DNA from: Mangrovicoccus algicola
GTDB taxonomy: Bacteria > Pseudomonadota > Alphaproteobacteria > Rhodobacterales > Rhodobacteraceae
Assembly (NCBI RefSeq): GCF_014903745.1
Contig: NZ_JACVXA010000019.1
Location: forward strand, 1 to 64,000
DNA length: 64,000 nucleotides
Direction of reading: 5' to 3'
The first letter of the stretch is position 1; every line of letters begins with the position of its first letter. Both the position numbers and the translations under genes were made by a program. Below the pieces are notes generated by a model. That model was not told the DNA's origin. It saw nothing but the letters and a program-made list of their open reading frames with translations, and did not search any database. Of the stretch, positions 24,150-32,446 are shown one piece after another.

Positions 24150-25462
24150 GGCATGTCCCCCATCACCAGATCGGGCAGCCAGGTTGCAATGCCCGGGAAG
24201 AGACACAATAGCACGATCCCCGCCACCATGCAGCCGACATAGGGCAGCGAGCCCATGAGGATGGTCTTGAGCTTGATGTCCGGCGCAATGCCGTTGATGA
24301 CATAGAGGTTCAGCCCCACCGGCGGCGAGATCAGGCCAATCTCCATGTTGATGGTCAGCACCACCGCGAACCAGACCGCGTCGAAGCCCGCCGTCTCGAT
24401 GATCGGCATCAGGATCGGCGCCGCCATCAGGATCACCGCGACGGGCGGCAGGAAGAACCCCGCGACCAGCAGGAAGACGTTGATCACCCCCATCAGAACC
24501 CAGCGGTTCACGTCGAGCTGGGCGATCCACTCGGCGATGGACTGGGTGATGTAGAGCGAGGAGAGCATGTAGGAGAACACGCCCGCCGCCCCGATGATGA
24601 ACAGGATCATCACCGATTCCTTGGTGCTGTCGCGCAGCACCGACCAGATCGCGCGGGGGCTCCACATCGAGTAGATGACGATGGCGATCACCAGGCACAG
24701 GATCGCGCCCACCGCTGCGGTTTCCGAGGGCGTGGCGATGCCGCCATACATCGCGTAGAGCACGCCCGCGATGATCGCCAGGAAGGGCAGCACGCGGGGC
24801 AGGATCTCCAGCCGCTCGCGCCAGGAATAGCGCCCCGCCGACAGCGCCGTCGCATCGCCGGTCTTCCAGGTCGACCAGATCGACCAGGCCATGAACAGCC
24901 CGACCAGCATCAGCCCGGGCATCAGCCCGGCCAGGAACAGCCGCCCGATCGAGGTTTCCGTGGCGATGCCGTAGACAATCATCGTCACCGAGGGCGGGAT
25001 CAGGATGCCCAGCGTGCCGCCCGCGGCGATCGACCCGGCTGCCACGCCGTCGGGAAAGCCGCGCTTGCGCATCTCGGGGATGCCCATCTTGCCGATCGCC
25101 GCGCAGGTGGCGGGCGACGATCCCGACATCGCGGCAAACAGCGCGCAGGCGCCCAGGTTCGAGATCACCAGCCCCCCCGGCACCCGCGTCAGCCAGCGTT
25201 CCAGCGCCTCGTACAGATCCGCGCCCGCGCGGGTGGAGGCGATGGCCGCCCCCATGATGATGAACATCGGGATCGACAGCAGCGCGAAATTGTCGAGCTT
25301 GCCGAAGAAGATCTCGGGCAGCAGCTCCAGCGAGCGCATGCCGTCGAAGACGATCAGGAACCCCGCCGAGACGATCAGCAGCCCCAGCGCCACCGAGACG
25401 CCCGAGAACAGCACCAGGATGGTGGCGATGGCCACGATGGCGGCAAGAAGCAGCGGATCCAT
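24146..25462 (-). CDS. matM: Malonate TRAP transporter large permease (DctM)
   Basis: The 438-residue protein has about twelve membrane segments and DctM family motifs (ALFAAMSGSSPATCAAIGKM, GILIPPSVTMIVYG, ISPPVGLNLYV). It belongs to a tripartite ATP-independent periplasmic importer with the two genes upstream. The order binding protein, small permease, large permease, decarboxylase, synthetase equals the matPQMAB order described in Sinorhizobium meliloti, which supports malonate as substrate. Confidence 0.9.
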   Translation of the reverse strand: MDPLLLAAIVAIATILVLFSGVSVALGLLIVSAGFLIVFDGMRSLELLPEIFFGKLDNFALLSIPMFIIMGAAIASTRAGADLYEALERWLTRVPGGLVISNLGACALFAAMSGSSPATCAAIGKMGIPEMRKRGFPDGVAAGSIAAGGTLGILIPPSVTMIVYGIATETSIGRLFLAGLMPGLMLVGLFMAWSIWSTWKTGDATALSAGRYSWRERLEILPRVLPFLAIIAGVLYAMYGGIATPSETAAVGAILCLVIAIVIYSMWSPRAIWSVLRDSTKESVMILFIIGAAGVFSYMLSSLYITQSIAEWIAQLDVNRWVLMGVINVFLLVAGFFLPPVAVILMAAPILMPIIETAGFDAVWFAVVLTINMEIGLISPPVGLNLYVINGIAPDIKLKTILMGSLPYVGCMVAGIVLLCLFPGIATWLPDLVMGDMP

Positions 25463-26010
25463 CAGTCGCTCTCCAGGTTGAAGGGGCGGTCAACCCCGGT
25501 CAGCAGCGCCACCATGTCGGCAACCAGCTGCAGCAGAAGCAGGCCGAAGCCCAGCGGGATGGCCAGGTAGGGGATCCACAGCTTGACGCCCCAGACGCTT
25601 TCGGACCGCCAGCCGCGATCCCAGGCGATGTGCCAGTACTCGACCCCGTGCCAGAACATCACCGCCACGATGGCGATGGACAGGCCCAGCGTCGCGATGC
25701 ACAGCACCCGGCGCGGGCCGAAGCGCAGGCTCAGAGGGATCAGGTCGACATTGACGTGCCCGCGCAGCCGCTGGACATAGGGCAGCCCGATCAGGGTCGA
25801 GCCGATCACCAGGTAGATCACCGCCTCGGTCTGCCAGACGGTGGATCCGTTCAGCACGAAGCGCACGAAGATCATCTGGCAGGTGATGACCACCGCCGCC
25901 ACCACCATCGCGGCTGAACACCACCCCGCCAGGGTGGACAGCGCCGCGATCGCGCGCAGGAAGGCATTGTCGCCGGTGCGTGCAGCCGCGGCGAGGGAAT
26001 GGGTTGCCAT
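25462..26010 (-). CDS. matQ: Malonate TRAP transporter small permease (DctQ)
   Basis: The 182-residue protein has four membrane segments and DctQ features (VVITCQMIFVRFVLNGSTVW, then GLPYVQRLRGHVNVDLI). The ATG at 26010 gives MATHSLAAAARTGD; the longer frame overlaps the upstream hairpin. It shares its last base with the start of the large-permease gene (25462). Confidence 0.9.
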   Translation of the reverse strand: MATHSLAAAARTGDNAFLRAIAALSTLAGWCSAAMVVAAVVITCQMIFVRFVLNGSTVWQTEAVIYLVIGSTLIGLPYVQRLRGHVNVDLIPLSLRFGPRRVLCIATLGLSIAIVAVMFWHGVEYWHIAWDRGWRSESVWGVKLWIPYLAIPLGFGLLLLQLVADMVALLTGVDRPFNLESD

Positions 26011-26036
26011 GGAAGGGCTCCGCTTGGGGAAGGATC

Positions 26037-26056
26037 GGGGCGGCCGCGGCCGCCCC
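26037..26056 (-). other. Stem-loop after malonate binding-protein gene
   Basis: GGGGCGGC (26037-26044) and GCCGCCCC (26049-26056) pair perfectly around CGCG, just after the binding-protein stop. Confidence 0.6.
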
Positions 26057-26062
26057 CCGGGC

Positions 26063-27052
26063 TCACTCGACGGCCAGCGCCATGTCGAGCAGGCTCTGGC
26101 CGTCATCGTCCATATCCTCGACGAAGGCCTTGTAGGATGTCGCCTCGGCGATCTTGCGCCAAGCCTCGAACTCCTCGGCCGTCATGTCGCGGATCTCGAC
26201 CCCCTGTTCCTCGAAGACCCGGCGCGATTCCGCGTCCTCCTTCTTGGCCTCCTCCAGGTAGAAGGCCTGCGCCTTGGCCGAGGCATCCAGCAGCGCCTGC
26301 TGCTGCGCCTCGTCCAGCCCCTCGAAGGTGGAGCGGTTGACCAGGAGCGGCTGGTACATGAACCACAGCGCGTAATCCCCCGGCGGCGTGTAGCAGGCCG
26401 CCTGTTCGTAGATGCGGTAGCTCACGAAGGACGAAGAGGACGTGTTCGCCGCGTCCAGCACCCCGGTCTGCATGGCGTTGTAGATCTCCGAGGAGGCCAT
26501 GGAGGCGATCGAGGCCCCCGCCCCCGCCAGCATCTGCTCGAAGGCCTTGCCGGCCGCACGGGTCTGCAGCCCCTGCACGTCGTCGGGCGCGGTGATGCAG
26601 CCCTCGGTGCCGACGAAGCCCCCGGCTAGGTAGCCATGGACCAGCGCCATGACGTCATCCTGGGCCATGTACTTGTCCAGCGCCTCCATGAAGGGGCTGG
26701 AGGTCAGCCGCGCGGCATGGTCGTGGTTCTTCACCAGCCCCGGCATCAGCGTCAGGTTATAGGCGGGCTGCTGTCCGCCGGCATAGCTCAGCGGCAGCAC
26801 CGTCATGTCCAGCTGCCCGCGGCTCAGGGGCTTGTACTGCTCGCGCGCCTTGAACAGCGACTCGCTGGGAAAGATCTTGATCTGCAGGTCGACATCGGCG
26901 GCGGCGACCTCGTCGGCGACGATCTGCGCGACCTGGTGGCGGACATCCTTGTCGGACCATTGATGCGACAGGCGCAATTCGGTGGCCCCGGCGGCGGACA
27001 GCCCGCCGAGACCGGCCAGCAGCGCAAGCGCCGTGGTCAGCTTGAGTTTCAT
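26063..27052 (-). CDS. matP: Malonate TRAP transporter substrate-binding protein (DctP)
   Basis: The 329-residue periplasmic protein has a signal peptide of about 23 residues (cleavage near AGA/TE). DctP family blocks include LRLSHQW at the mature start, IKIFPSESLFKAREQYKPLSRG, and the ligand-Arg region GLQTRAAGKAFEQMLAGAGA. It is the first gene of the malonate operon, divergent from a GntR gene with a shared TGTATACA operator. Confidence 0.9.
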   Translation of the reverse strand: MKLKLTTALALLAGLGGLSAAGATELRLSHQWSDKDVRHQVAQIVADEVAAADVDLQIKIFPSESLFKAREQYKPLSRGQLDMTVLPLSYAGGQQPAYNLTLMPGLVKNHDHAARLTSSPFMEALDKYMAQDDVMALVHGYLAGGFVGTEGCITAPDDVQGLQTRAAGKAFEQMLAGAGASIASMASSEIYNAMQTGVLDAANTSSSSFVSYRIYEQAACYTPPGDYALWFMYQPLLVNRSTFEGLDEAQQQALLDASAKAQAFYLEEAKKEDAESRRVFEEQGVEIRDMTAEEFEAWRKIAEATSYKAFVEDMDDDGQSLLDMALAVE

Positions 27053-27127
27053 GATTTCCTCCCTTGATCGGCGGATGTGCCTCCGCTCGGATCACAGGCT
27101 AGCCGAGTCTTGTTTTTCACGTCAACC

Positions 27128-27142
27128 TTCTTGTATACAGAA
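27128..27142. promoter_or_regulatory. Operator between malonate operon and its GntR gene
   Basis: TTCTTGTATACAGAA has a perfect TGTATACA core (27132-27139) and TTC/GAA flanks. A TGCAAGATTGCA repeat follows at 27145-27156. The site lies 43 bp upstream of the GntR start and 76 bp upstream of the binding-protein gene, so one regulator could control both. Confidence 0.65.
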
Positions 27143-27183
27143 AATGCAAGATTGCATCTGACTTCCTGCCCGAAGGAGCGCCC

Positions 27184-27840
27184 ATGGAGCGACGCCGCGC
27201 CGACATCATCGCCGAAGAGCTGGAGGAACGGATCTGCGACGGCACCTATCCGGACGGCGTGCGGCTGGACGAGGTGCGGCTGGCCGAGGAATTCGGGGTC
27301 TCGCGCACGCCGCTGCGCGAGGCGCTGCAGAAGCTGGCGCTGTCGGGACTGGTGGCGCAGATCCCCCGCCGCGGCGTCTTCGTGCGCCAGCCCGGGCCGG
27401 TGCAGCTGATCGAGATGTTCGAGGTCATGGCCGAGATGGAGGCGGTCTGCGGCCGCCTTGCCGCCGCGCGCATCAGCGATGCGGCGCTGGCGGAACTGGA
27501 CGCGGCGAATGCGCTGTGCCGCGAGGCGGTGGCGGCGCCCGACGCCGATGCCTATTACCTGGAGAACGAGCGCTTCCACCACATCATCTACCGCGAATCC
27601 GGCAACGGTTTCCTCGAACAGGAAACCGCGGCCCTGCACCGGCGGCTGAAACCCTTCCGACGGATGCAGCTGCGGCTGCGCGGGCGGCTGCCGCAATCCA
27701 TGGCCGAACACGAGGAGATCGTGGCCGCCCTGCGCGCCGCCGATGCCGAACGCGCCGCCCGGGCGCTGCGCGGCCATGTCGCCGTGCAGGGCGAGAAGTT
27801 CCGTTTCCTGATGGCGCGGCTGGCCTCAGCCGCCGAGTGA
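27184..27840 (+). CDS. GntR-family (FCD) regulator of malonate operon (MatR/GtrA-like)
   Basis: The 218-residue protein has a helix-turn-helix LAEEFGVSRTPLREALQKLAL and wing IPRRGVFVRQPGP. The FCD helical domain includes NERFHHIIYRES and MAEHEEIVAALRAAD, which supply the usual metal-binding His residues. A GAAGGAG ribosome site precedes the ATG. It is divergent from the malonate operon; GtrA in S. meliloti and MatR in Rhizobium hold the same position. Its last 15 bases overlap the convergent dehydrogenase gene. Confidence 0.88.
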   Translation: MERRRADIIAEELEERICDGTYPDGVRLDEVRLAEEFGVSRTPLREALQKLALSGLVAQIPRRGVFVRQPGPVQLIEMFEVMAEMEAVCGRLAAARISDAALAELDAANALCREAVAAPDADAYYLENERFHHIIYRESGNGFLEQETAALHRRLKPFRRMQLRLRGRLPQSMAEHEEIVAALRAADAERAARALRGHVAVQGEKFRFLMARLASAAE

Positions 27841-28788
27841 CCCCTGCCCGGCCAGCGCGGCGGCATTCAGCGCGGTCTCTGGGATGCCGCCTGCCAGTGC
27901 CGTGATCACATGCTCGGCCGAGGCCAGCGCCACGCGGATCAGCGCCTCCTCGGTGGTGGCGCCCAGATGCGGGGTGAAGATCGCGCCGGGCGCGCGGCCC
28001 AGCCGTCCGGCCGGCGCGGCATCGGAATAGACATCCAGCCCGGCCCCGGCGATCCGGCCCTCCTCCAGCGCGGCGGCGAGGGCCTCCTCGTCCACCAGCC
28101 CCGCCCGCGCCGTGTTCACCAGCACCGCGCCGGGCTTCATCCCGGCAAGGGACCGCGCGTCGATCATGTGGCGCGTGGCGGGCGACATCGGCGTGTGCAG
28201 CGACACCAGGTCCGCCGCCGCCAGCCCCTCTGCCAGGGTCGCGGGGCGGGCGAAGCCGCCGGTTTCCGGCGCGCGCGGCGACCAGACCAGCACCTGCATG
28301 CCGAAGCCGCGGACCAGCATCTCGCCGGTCATCCGCCCGATCCGGCCCCAGCCCACGATCAGCGCGGTCTTGCCGAACAATTCGCCGAAGCTGCGGGAAT
28401 AGCGGAATCCGGGGGCGCCCGCGCGCTCGGCCGCATCGCCCGCCGCGATCCCGCGCGACGCCGCCACCGCCAGCCCCACGGCCAGTTCCGCCACCGAGCG
28501 CGCATTCAGCCCCGGCGCATTGGCCACCAGCACGCCCTTTTCGGTCGCCGCCGCCTTGTCCACCGCGTCATGGCCCGAACCGTGCACCGCCACGACCCGC
28601 AGCCCGTCTGCCGCGGCGAAGGCCTCGGCCGAGAAGCCCGCATCGCGGGTGATCGCGGCCGTCATGCCGGGCAGCATCCGCGCCACCGTGGCCATGCGCG
28701 CATCCGGGCAGGCGACGGGCGTGATCCCGGCGGCGCGCAGCCGCGCGAGGCCGGCCTCGTGGATGGGCTGGACGATCAGGCAGTTCAT
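27826..28788 (-). CDS. D-2-hydroxyacid dehydrogenase (NAD(P)-dependent)
   Basis: The 320-residue protein has the D-isomer-specific dehydrogenase layout: LNARSVAELAVGLAVAASRG, dinucleotide site GWGRIGRMTG, catalytic Arg in NTARAGLVDEEAL, the Glu region and catalytic His in TPHLGATTEEAL. Such enzymes interconvert 2-oxoacids and D-2-hydroxyacids (phosphoglycerate, hydroxypyruvate and glyoxylate types). The start at 28788 overlaps the AraC stop as ATGA, so both are co-translated. The substrate is unknown and is perhaps linked to the anion carried by the neighbouring DASS transporter. Confidence 0.88.
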   Translation of the reverse strand: MNCLIVQPIHEAGLARLRAAGITPVACPDARMATVARMLPGMTAAITRDAGFSAEAFAAADGLRVVAVHGSGHDAVDKAAATEKGVLVANAPGLNARSVAELAVGLAVAASRGIAAGDAAERAGAPGFRYSRSFGELFGKTALIVGWGRIGRMTGEMLVRGFGMQVLVWSPRAPETGGFARPATLAEGLAAADLVSLHTPMSPATRHMIDARSLAGMKPGAVLVNTARAGLVDEEALAAALEEGRIAGAGLDVYSDAAPAGRLGRAPGAIFTPHLGATTEEALIRVALASAEHVITALAGGIPETALNAAALAGQGSLGG

Positions 28789-29648
28789 GGCGCTTCCCCG
28801 GCATGTGGATCCTGCCCCAGATGCACCGCGCCGGGCGCGGGGGCAAGGCCCCGGCGACGGAAGGCCGAGGGCGGCGCCCCGCCCTGGCGGCGGAAGGCGG
28901 CGATGAAGGCCGAGGGCGTGGAATAGCCCAGCCGGGCGGCAACCGCGCTGCTGGTCTCGCCCTGTTCCAGCCATTCCAGCGCCAGCACGAAGCGCATCCG
29001 CGCGCGCCAGTCGCGGAAGGCCAGCCCGGTCTCGGCCAGGAACAGCCGCGCCAGCGTGCGCGCCCCGCAGCCTGCCGCCGCCGCCACCTGCTCCAGCCCC
29101 GCCGCGGCGCCGGGGGCGCGCAGCATCTGCTCCATCGCGCGCACCAGGCGGGGATCGCGTCCCCCGGGCAGGCGCAGATCCGGCCGGTCCAGCCGCGCCA
29201 TCTCGTCCAGCGCCGTCCAGGCCAGCCGCCGCGCCTCTGCCGCAGGCAGGGACCCGTCCGTTTCCAGCCGCCGCGCGATCCCGCGCAGAAGCGGCGAGCC
29301 GCGCAGCACGACCGGCCCCCGGGGCAGGCCCGGACGCAGCGCGAACCGCGGCGCGATGAAGAAATTATGCACCTCGATCCCGGTCGCGGCCTGAAGCCGG
29401 TGCGGCAGGCCCGGCGGGATCCAGACCCCGTGCCTGGGCGGCACGATCCAGGCATCCGGCCCCGCCTGCAGCCGCATCAGTCCCGCATAGCACAGGACCA
29501 GCTGCGCGCGCGCATGGCTGTGCGGGGCGACGCCTTCGCCCGGGGCCAGCCGCCCGGTCGTCACCAGGATCGGCCGGGCCGGATCGGCGGCATCCCCCGG
29601 CGCCTGATGCGCCTGCGCCTCTGGCAGAAACGCGACATCCTTTGTCAT
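28785..29648 (-). CDS. AraC-family regulator with cupin N-terminal domain
   Basis: The 287-residue protein has an N-terminal cupin-like sensor (APHSHARAQLVLCYAG and a WIPPGLPH turn). The C-terminal AraC DNA-binding domain shows GCGARTLARLFLAETGLAFRDWRARMR and LGYSTPSAFIAAFRRQGGAPPSAF in consecutive pieces. The ATG at 29648 places the sensor at the start; the frame upstream runs through the transporter gene and is not coding. It is divergent from the DASS transporter with a 69-bp gap and probably regulates it. Confidence 0.88.
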   Translation of the reverse strand: MTKDVAFLPEAQAHQAPGDAADPARPILVTTGRLAPGEGVAPHSHARAQLVLCYAGLMRLQAGPDAWIVPPRHGVWIPPGLPHRLQAATGIEVHNFFIAPRFALRPGLPRGPVVLRGSPLLRGIARRLETDGSLPAAEARRLAWTALDEMARLDRPDLRLPGGRDPRLVRAMEQMLRAPGAAAGLEQVAAAAGCGARTLARLFLAETGLAFRDWRARMRFVLALEWLEQGETSSAVAARLGYSTPSAFIAAFRRQGGAPPSAFRRRGLAPAPGAVHLGQDPHAGEAP

Positions 29649-29717
29649 CCTGTCATTCTGGCACAGCGCGCCGCGCATGGCTATGGAGGGCCCAGCCCGC
29701 AGCGCAAGGAGACGGCA

Positions 29718-31091
29718 ATGGCCCGTGGCAAGAAGATCGTGGTGGCGGCGCTGGCGCTGGGGGCGGCGGCGCTGGTGATGCGCCCGCCCGCGGGGCTGGA
29801 TCCGGTCCAGGCCCGCATCCTGGCCGTGGTGATGATGACCCTGGGACTTTGGGCGACGGCGCTGATCCCGCCCTTCGTCACCGCGCTGGCCTTCTTCGCG
29901 GCGCTGCTGGTGCCGGGGCTGGCCGCACCCGAGCTGGTCTTCTCGGGCTTTTCCTCCGCGGCGATCTGGCTGATCGTCTCGGGTTTCGTCATCGGCGCGG
30001 CGATCCAGGCCACCGGGCTGGGCCAGAGGCTGGCGGGCTGGGTCGCGCCGCATCTGTCGCGCAGCTATCCGATGCTGATCGGCGGGCTGATGGCGATGGG
30101 CATGGTGCTGGGATTCCTCATGCCCTCCTCGCTGGGGCGCGCGATGATCCTGGTGCCGATCGCCATGGCGCTGGCCGACCGGCTGGGGCTGGAACCCGGC
30201 AGCCGCGGGCGCAGCGGCGTGGCGGTCACCGTCGCGCTTGCCGCGAATGTGCCGGGCTACGCGATCCTGCCGGCCAACCTGGCCAACATGGTGCTCTCGG
30301 GCGCGGCGGATGGCATCCTCGGCATCCATTTCGGCTATGCCGAGTATCTGGCGCTGCATTTCCCGGTTCTGGGCGTCCTGCGCTGCGCGCTTCTGGTGGT
30401 GCTGATCCTGCGGATCTTTCCCGCCGAAACCCCCGCCCTGCCGCCCGAGCCCGCCCCACCGGCCAGGCTCTCGGGGGCGGAGCTGCGGCTGTCGGTCCTG
30501 CTTTGCGCGACGCTGGCGCTGTGGATGACCGACAGCCTGCACGGGGTGAATGCAGGCTGGGTCGGGCTGGCGGCGGCGGTGCTGATGCTGCTGCCGGGCC
30601 TGGGTTTCGTCGATGCGAAGGCGTTCCGGGACAGCGCCGACCTGCCGATGCTGCTGATGGTCGCGGCGGTTCTGGGCCTCGGCGCGGTGGTCAGCCAGGC
30701 GGGGCTGGGCGGGCTGCTGGCCGACCTGGTCGCGGATGTCCTGCCGATGGCGCCGGGGCGGGATTTCGTCAATTTCCTGTCGCTGTCGCTCCTGGCGATG
30801 CTGACCGGGATGGTGGCCACGATTTCCGGCGTGCCCGCGGTGCTGACGCCCTTGGCGGGACAGCTGGCCGAACAGACCGGCCTGCCGGTGGAGACGGTGC
30901 TGATGACCCAGGTGCTGGGCTTCTCCACCATGCTGCTGCCCTATCAGGCGCCGCCGCTGCTGATCGCGCTGGGGCTGGCGAAGGAGCCGCCGCGCAGCAT
31001 CGTGCGGGTGCTTCTGCTGCTGGCGGCGGCCACCTTCCTGATCCTGGCACCGCTGGATTTCCTGTGGTGGCGACTGCTGGGGCGGGTCTAG
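29718..31091 (+). CDS. DASS/SLC13-family anion transporter
   Basis: The 457-residue integral membrane protein has about eleven segments and divalent-anion:Na+ symporter family features. These are a first cluster MPSSLGRAMILVPIAMALADRLG, a conserved NVPGYAILPANLANM region, and a second repeat with ISGVPAVLTPLAGQLAEQTG. The family carries dicarboxylates, sulfate or organosulfonates. An AAGGAGA site precedes the ATG at 29718. It converges with the pectinesterase gene, both stops using the same CTAG palindrome. Confidence 0.85.
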   Translation: MARGKKIVVAALALGAAALVMRPPAGLDPVQARILAVVMMTLGLWATALIPPFVTALAFFAALLVPGLAAPELVFSGFSSAAIWLIVSGFVIGAAIQATGLGQRLAGWVAPHLSRSYPMLIGGLMAMGMVLGFLMPSSLGRAMILVPIAMALADRLGLEPGSRGRSGVAVTVALAANVPGYAILPANLANMVLSGAADGILGIHFGYAEYLALHFPVLGVLRCALLVVLILRIFPAETPALPPEPAPPARLSGAELRLSVLLCATLALWMTDSLHGVNAGWVGLAAAVLMLLPGLGFVDAKAFRDSADLPMLLMVAAVLGLGAVVSQAGLGGLLADLVADVLPMAPGRDFVNFLSLSLLAMLTGMVATISGVPAVLTPLAGQLAEQTGLPVETVLMTQVLGFSTMLLPYQAPPLLIALGLAKEPPRSIVRVLLLLAAATFLILAPLDFLWWRLLGRV

Positions 31092-32446
31092 AGGTTGCCC
31101 GCCTCGCCCAGCCAGGGGTCCTCGGGATCGAGATCGCGGTAATCCAGCCCCTCGCGCTCCAGCCAGGGGCCCAGGAGCCGCAGGAAGTCGCCCGGCCCCG
31201 CCTGGACCGGCCGCATCCGCGGATGCCAGGGCGCCGGGCGGAACCGGCCCTGCGGGTCGCGGTCCCCGGCATTCCACGCCCCCCAGGGCGCGGCGGGATC
31301 GATATGGGCGCCGATGCGGGAATTCAGCACCACGCATTTGCCCACGGATTCCAGCGTCTCGCGGCTGATCGTGCCCAGGGGCGGATCATAGGCCGAAACC
31401 GCGCCCAGCCGGCACGCGTAATCCGCAACCGGCGCTTGGCCGTAGGGCGTCGCGCGCACCCCCTCGAACCACTGGCGCCCCAGCTGGAACCGGCCCGCCA
31501 GCGCGCGGGCGCTGCCATCATGGGTGAAATCGCAATCGTCGAAGACGAAGCCATAGGCGGCGCGCAGGCTGGTCGCGGGGGCGGTGGCCCAGGCCATTTC
31601 CGCCCGCGTCCCGCGCGACCGGATGGTGCAGCCCTGGAACCACGCCGTCGCCTGGCCGAAGATGAAATCGACATCGCCCTCGATCTCGCAGCCCGAGAGG
31701 AAGGCGCGCACCGTCCGGTCCTTGGGGCCCTGCAGGTAGAGCGTGTCCTGATAACTCGACAGGCGCAGCCCCTCGGCATGGAGCCGGTCGGCCGAGGCCG
31801 ACAGAAGCGCCACCGCCTGGTGCTGGCCGCTGCCGGCCTGGCCCGCCGCGTTGAAGCTGGTGGGCTTGTCCATCGCCTCGGCCCGGTCGCAGTTATAGCG
31901 GTTGGTCACGGCAAAGCCGCGCAGGCGGGTCTCGTCGGCCTCCACCCGCAGGACCGAGGCATTGGCGGTGGTGATCTTGTCGCGCGCGGCGATGCGTTCG
32001 AAGATCGCCCGCGTCTCGGGGCTGCATCCCTCGAATTGCGCGGCGAAGCGGCGGCGATACTCGGCGCCGGTCATCTCGGCATCGATATCGTCCTGCAACT
32101 CGGCGCCCGCCCCCTGCAGCGTGAAGCAGAGCCAGCCCTCCCCCAGCCGCACCCGCGGCAGATAGACCAGCCCCTCATGCCGGCCCGGCGCCAGCGCGAG
32201 GACCACCCGCCCGGGCGTCCCGGCGGCCCGGGCCCGGGCGATGGCCGCCTCCACGGCGCGCTGCACCTGCCCCGGCGCACCGGGGGAAATGGTGACATCG
32301 GCGTCGGGCCAGCCGGCGGCATCGGGGTCCCAGTGATCGGCGGTCTCGGCACCGAACATCCCCGCCCGGGCCAGCACCTGCGCCCGGGTGAAGCGCGCCG
32401 CCTGGGCGGGGCTCAGCTGCGGCCGCGCCGGGGTTTCGTCCAGCAT
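31088..32446 (-). CDS. Pectinesterase (CE8), apparently cytoplasmic
   Basis: The enzyme removes methyl groups from galacturonate residues. The 452-residue protein has the parallel beta-helix motifs of CE8: the catalytic Gln/Asp regions YQDTLYLQG and DVDFIFGQA, and a later WATAPATSL-type strand. No signal peptide is visible (MLDETPARPQLSPAQAARFT), although most characterised pectinesterases are exported. It is the last gene of the pectin operon; its start overlaps the GH105 stop by one base. Its cytosolic role would be to demethylate imported oligogalacturonides. Confidence 0.88.
   Translation of the reverse strand: MLDETPARPQLSPAQAARFTRAQVLARAGMFGAETADHWDPDAAGWPDADVTISPGAPGQVQRAVEAAIARARAAGTPGRVVLALAPGRHEGLVYLPRVRLGEGWLCFTLQGAGAELQDDIDAEMTGAEYRRRFAAQFEGCSPETRAIFERIAARDKITTANASVLRVEADETRLRGFAVTNRYNCDRAEAMDKPTSFNAAGQAGSGQHQAVALLSASADRLHAEGLRLSSYQDTLYLQGPKDRTVRAFLSGCEIEGDVDFIFGQATAWFQGCTIRSRGTRAEMAWATAPATSLRAAYGFVFDDCDFTHDGSARALAGRFQLGRQWFEGVRATPYGQAPVADYACRLGAVSAYDPPLGTISRETLESVGKCVVLNSRIGAHIDPAAPWGAWNAGDRDPQGRFRPAPWHPRMRPVQAGPGDFLRLLGPWLEREGLDYRDLDPEDPWLGEAGNL

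Noticed and set aside
22875-25493. A single 872-residue protein fusing TRAP permease sequence to malonyl-CoA decarboxylase
   Set aside because: The upstream half is an out-of-frame shadow of the DctM gene. The decarboxylase starts at a GTG overlapping the DctM stop.
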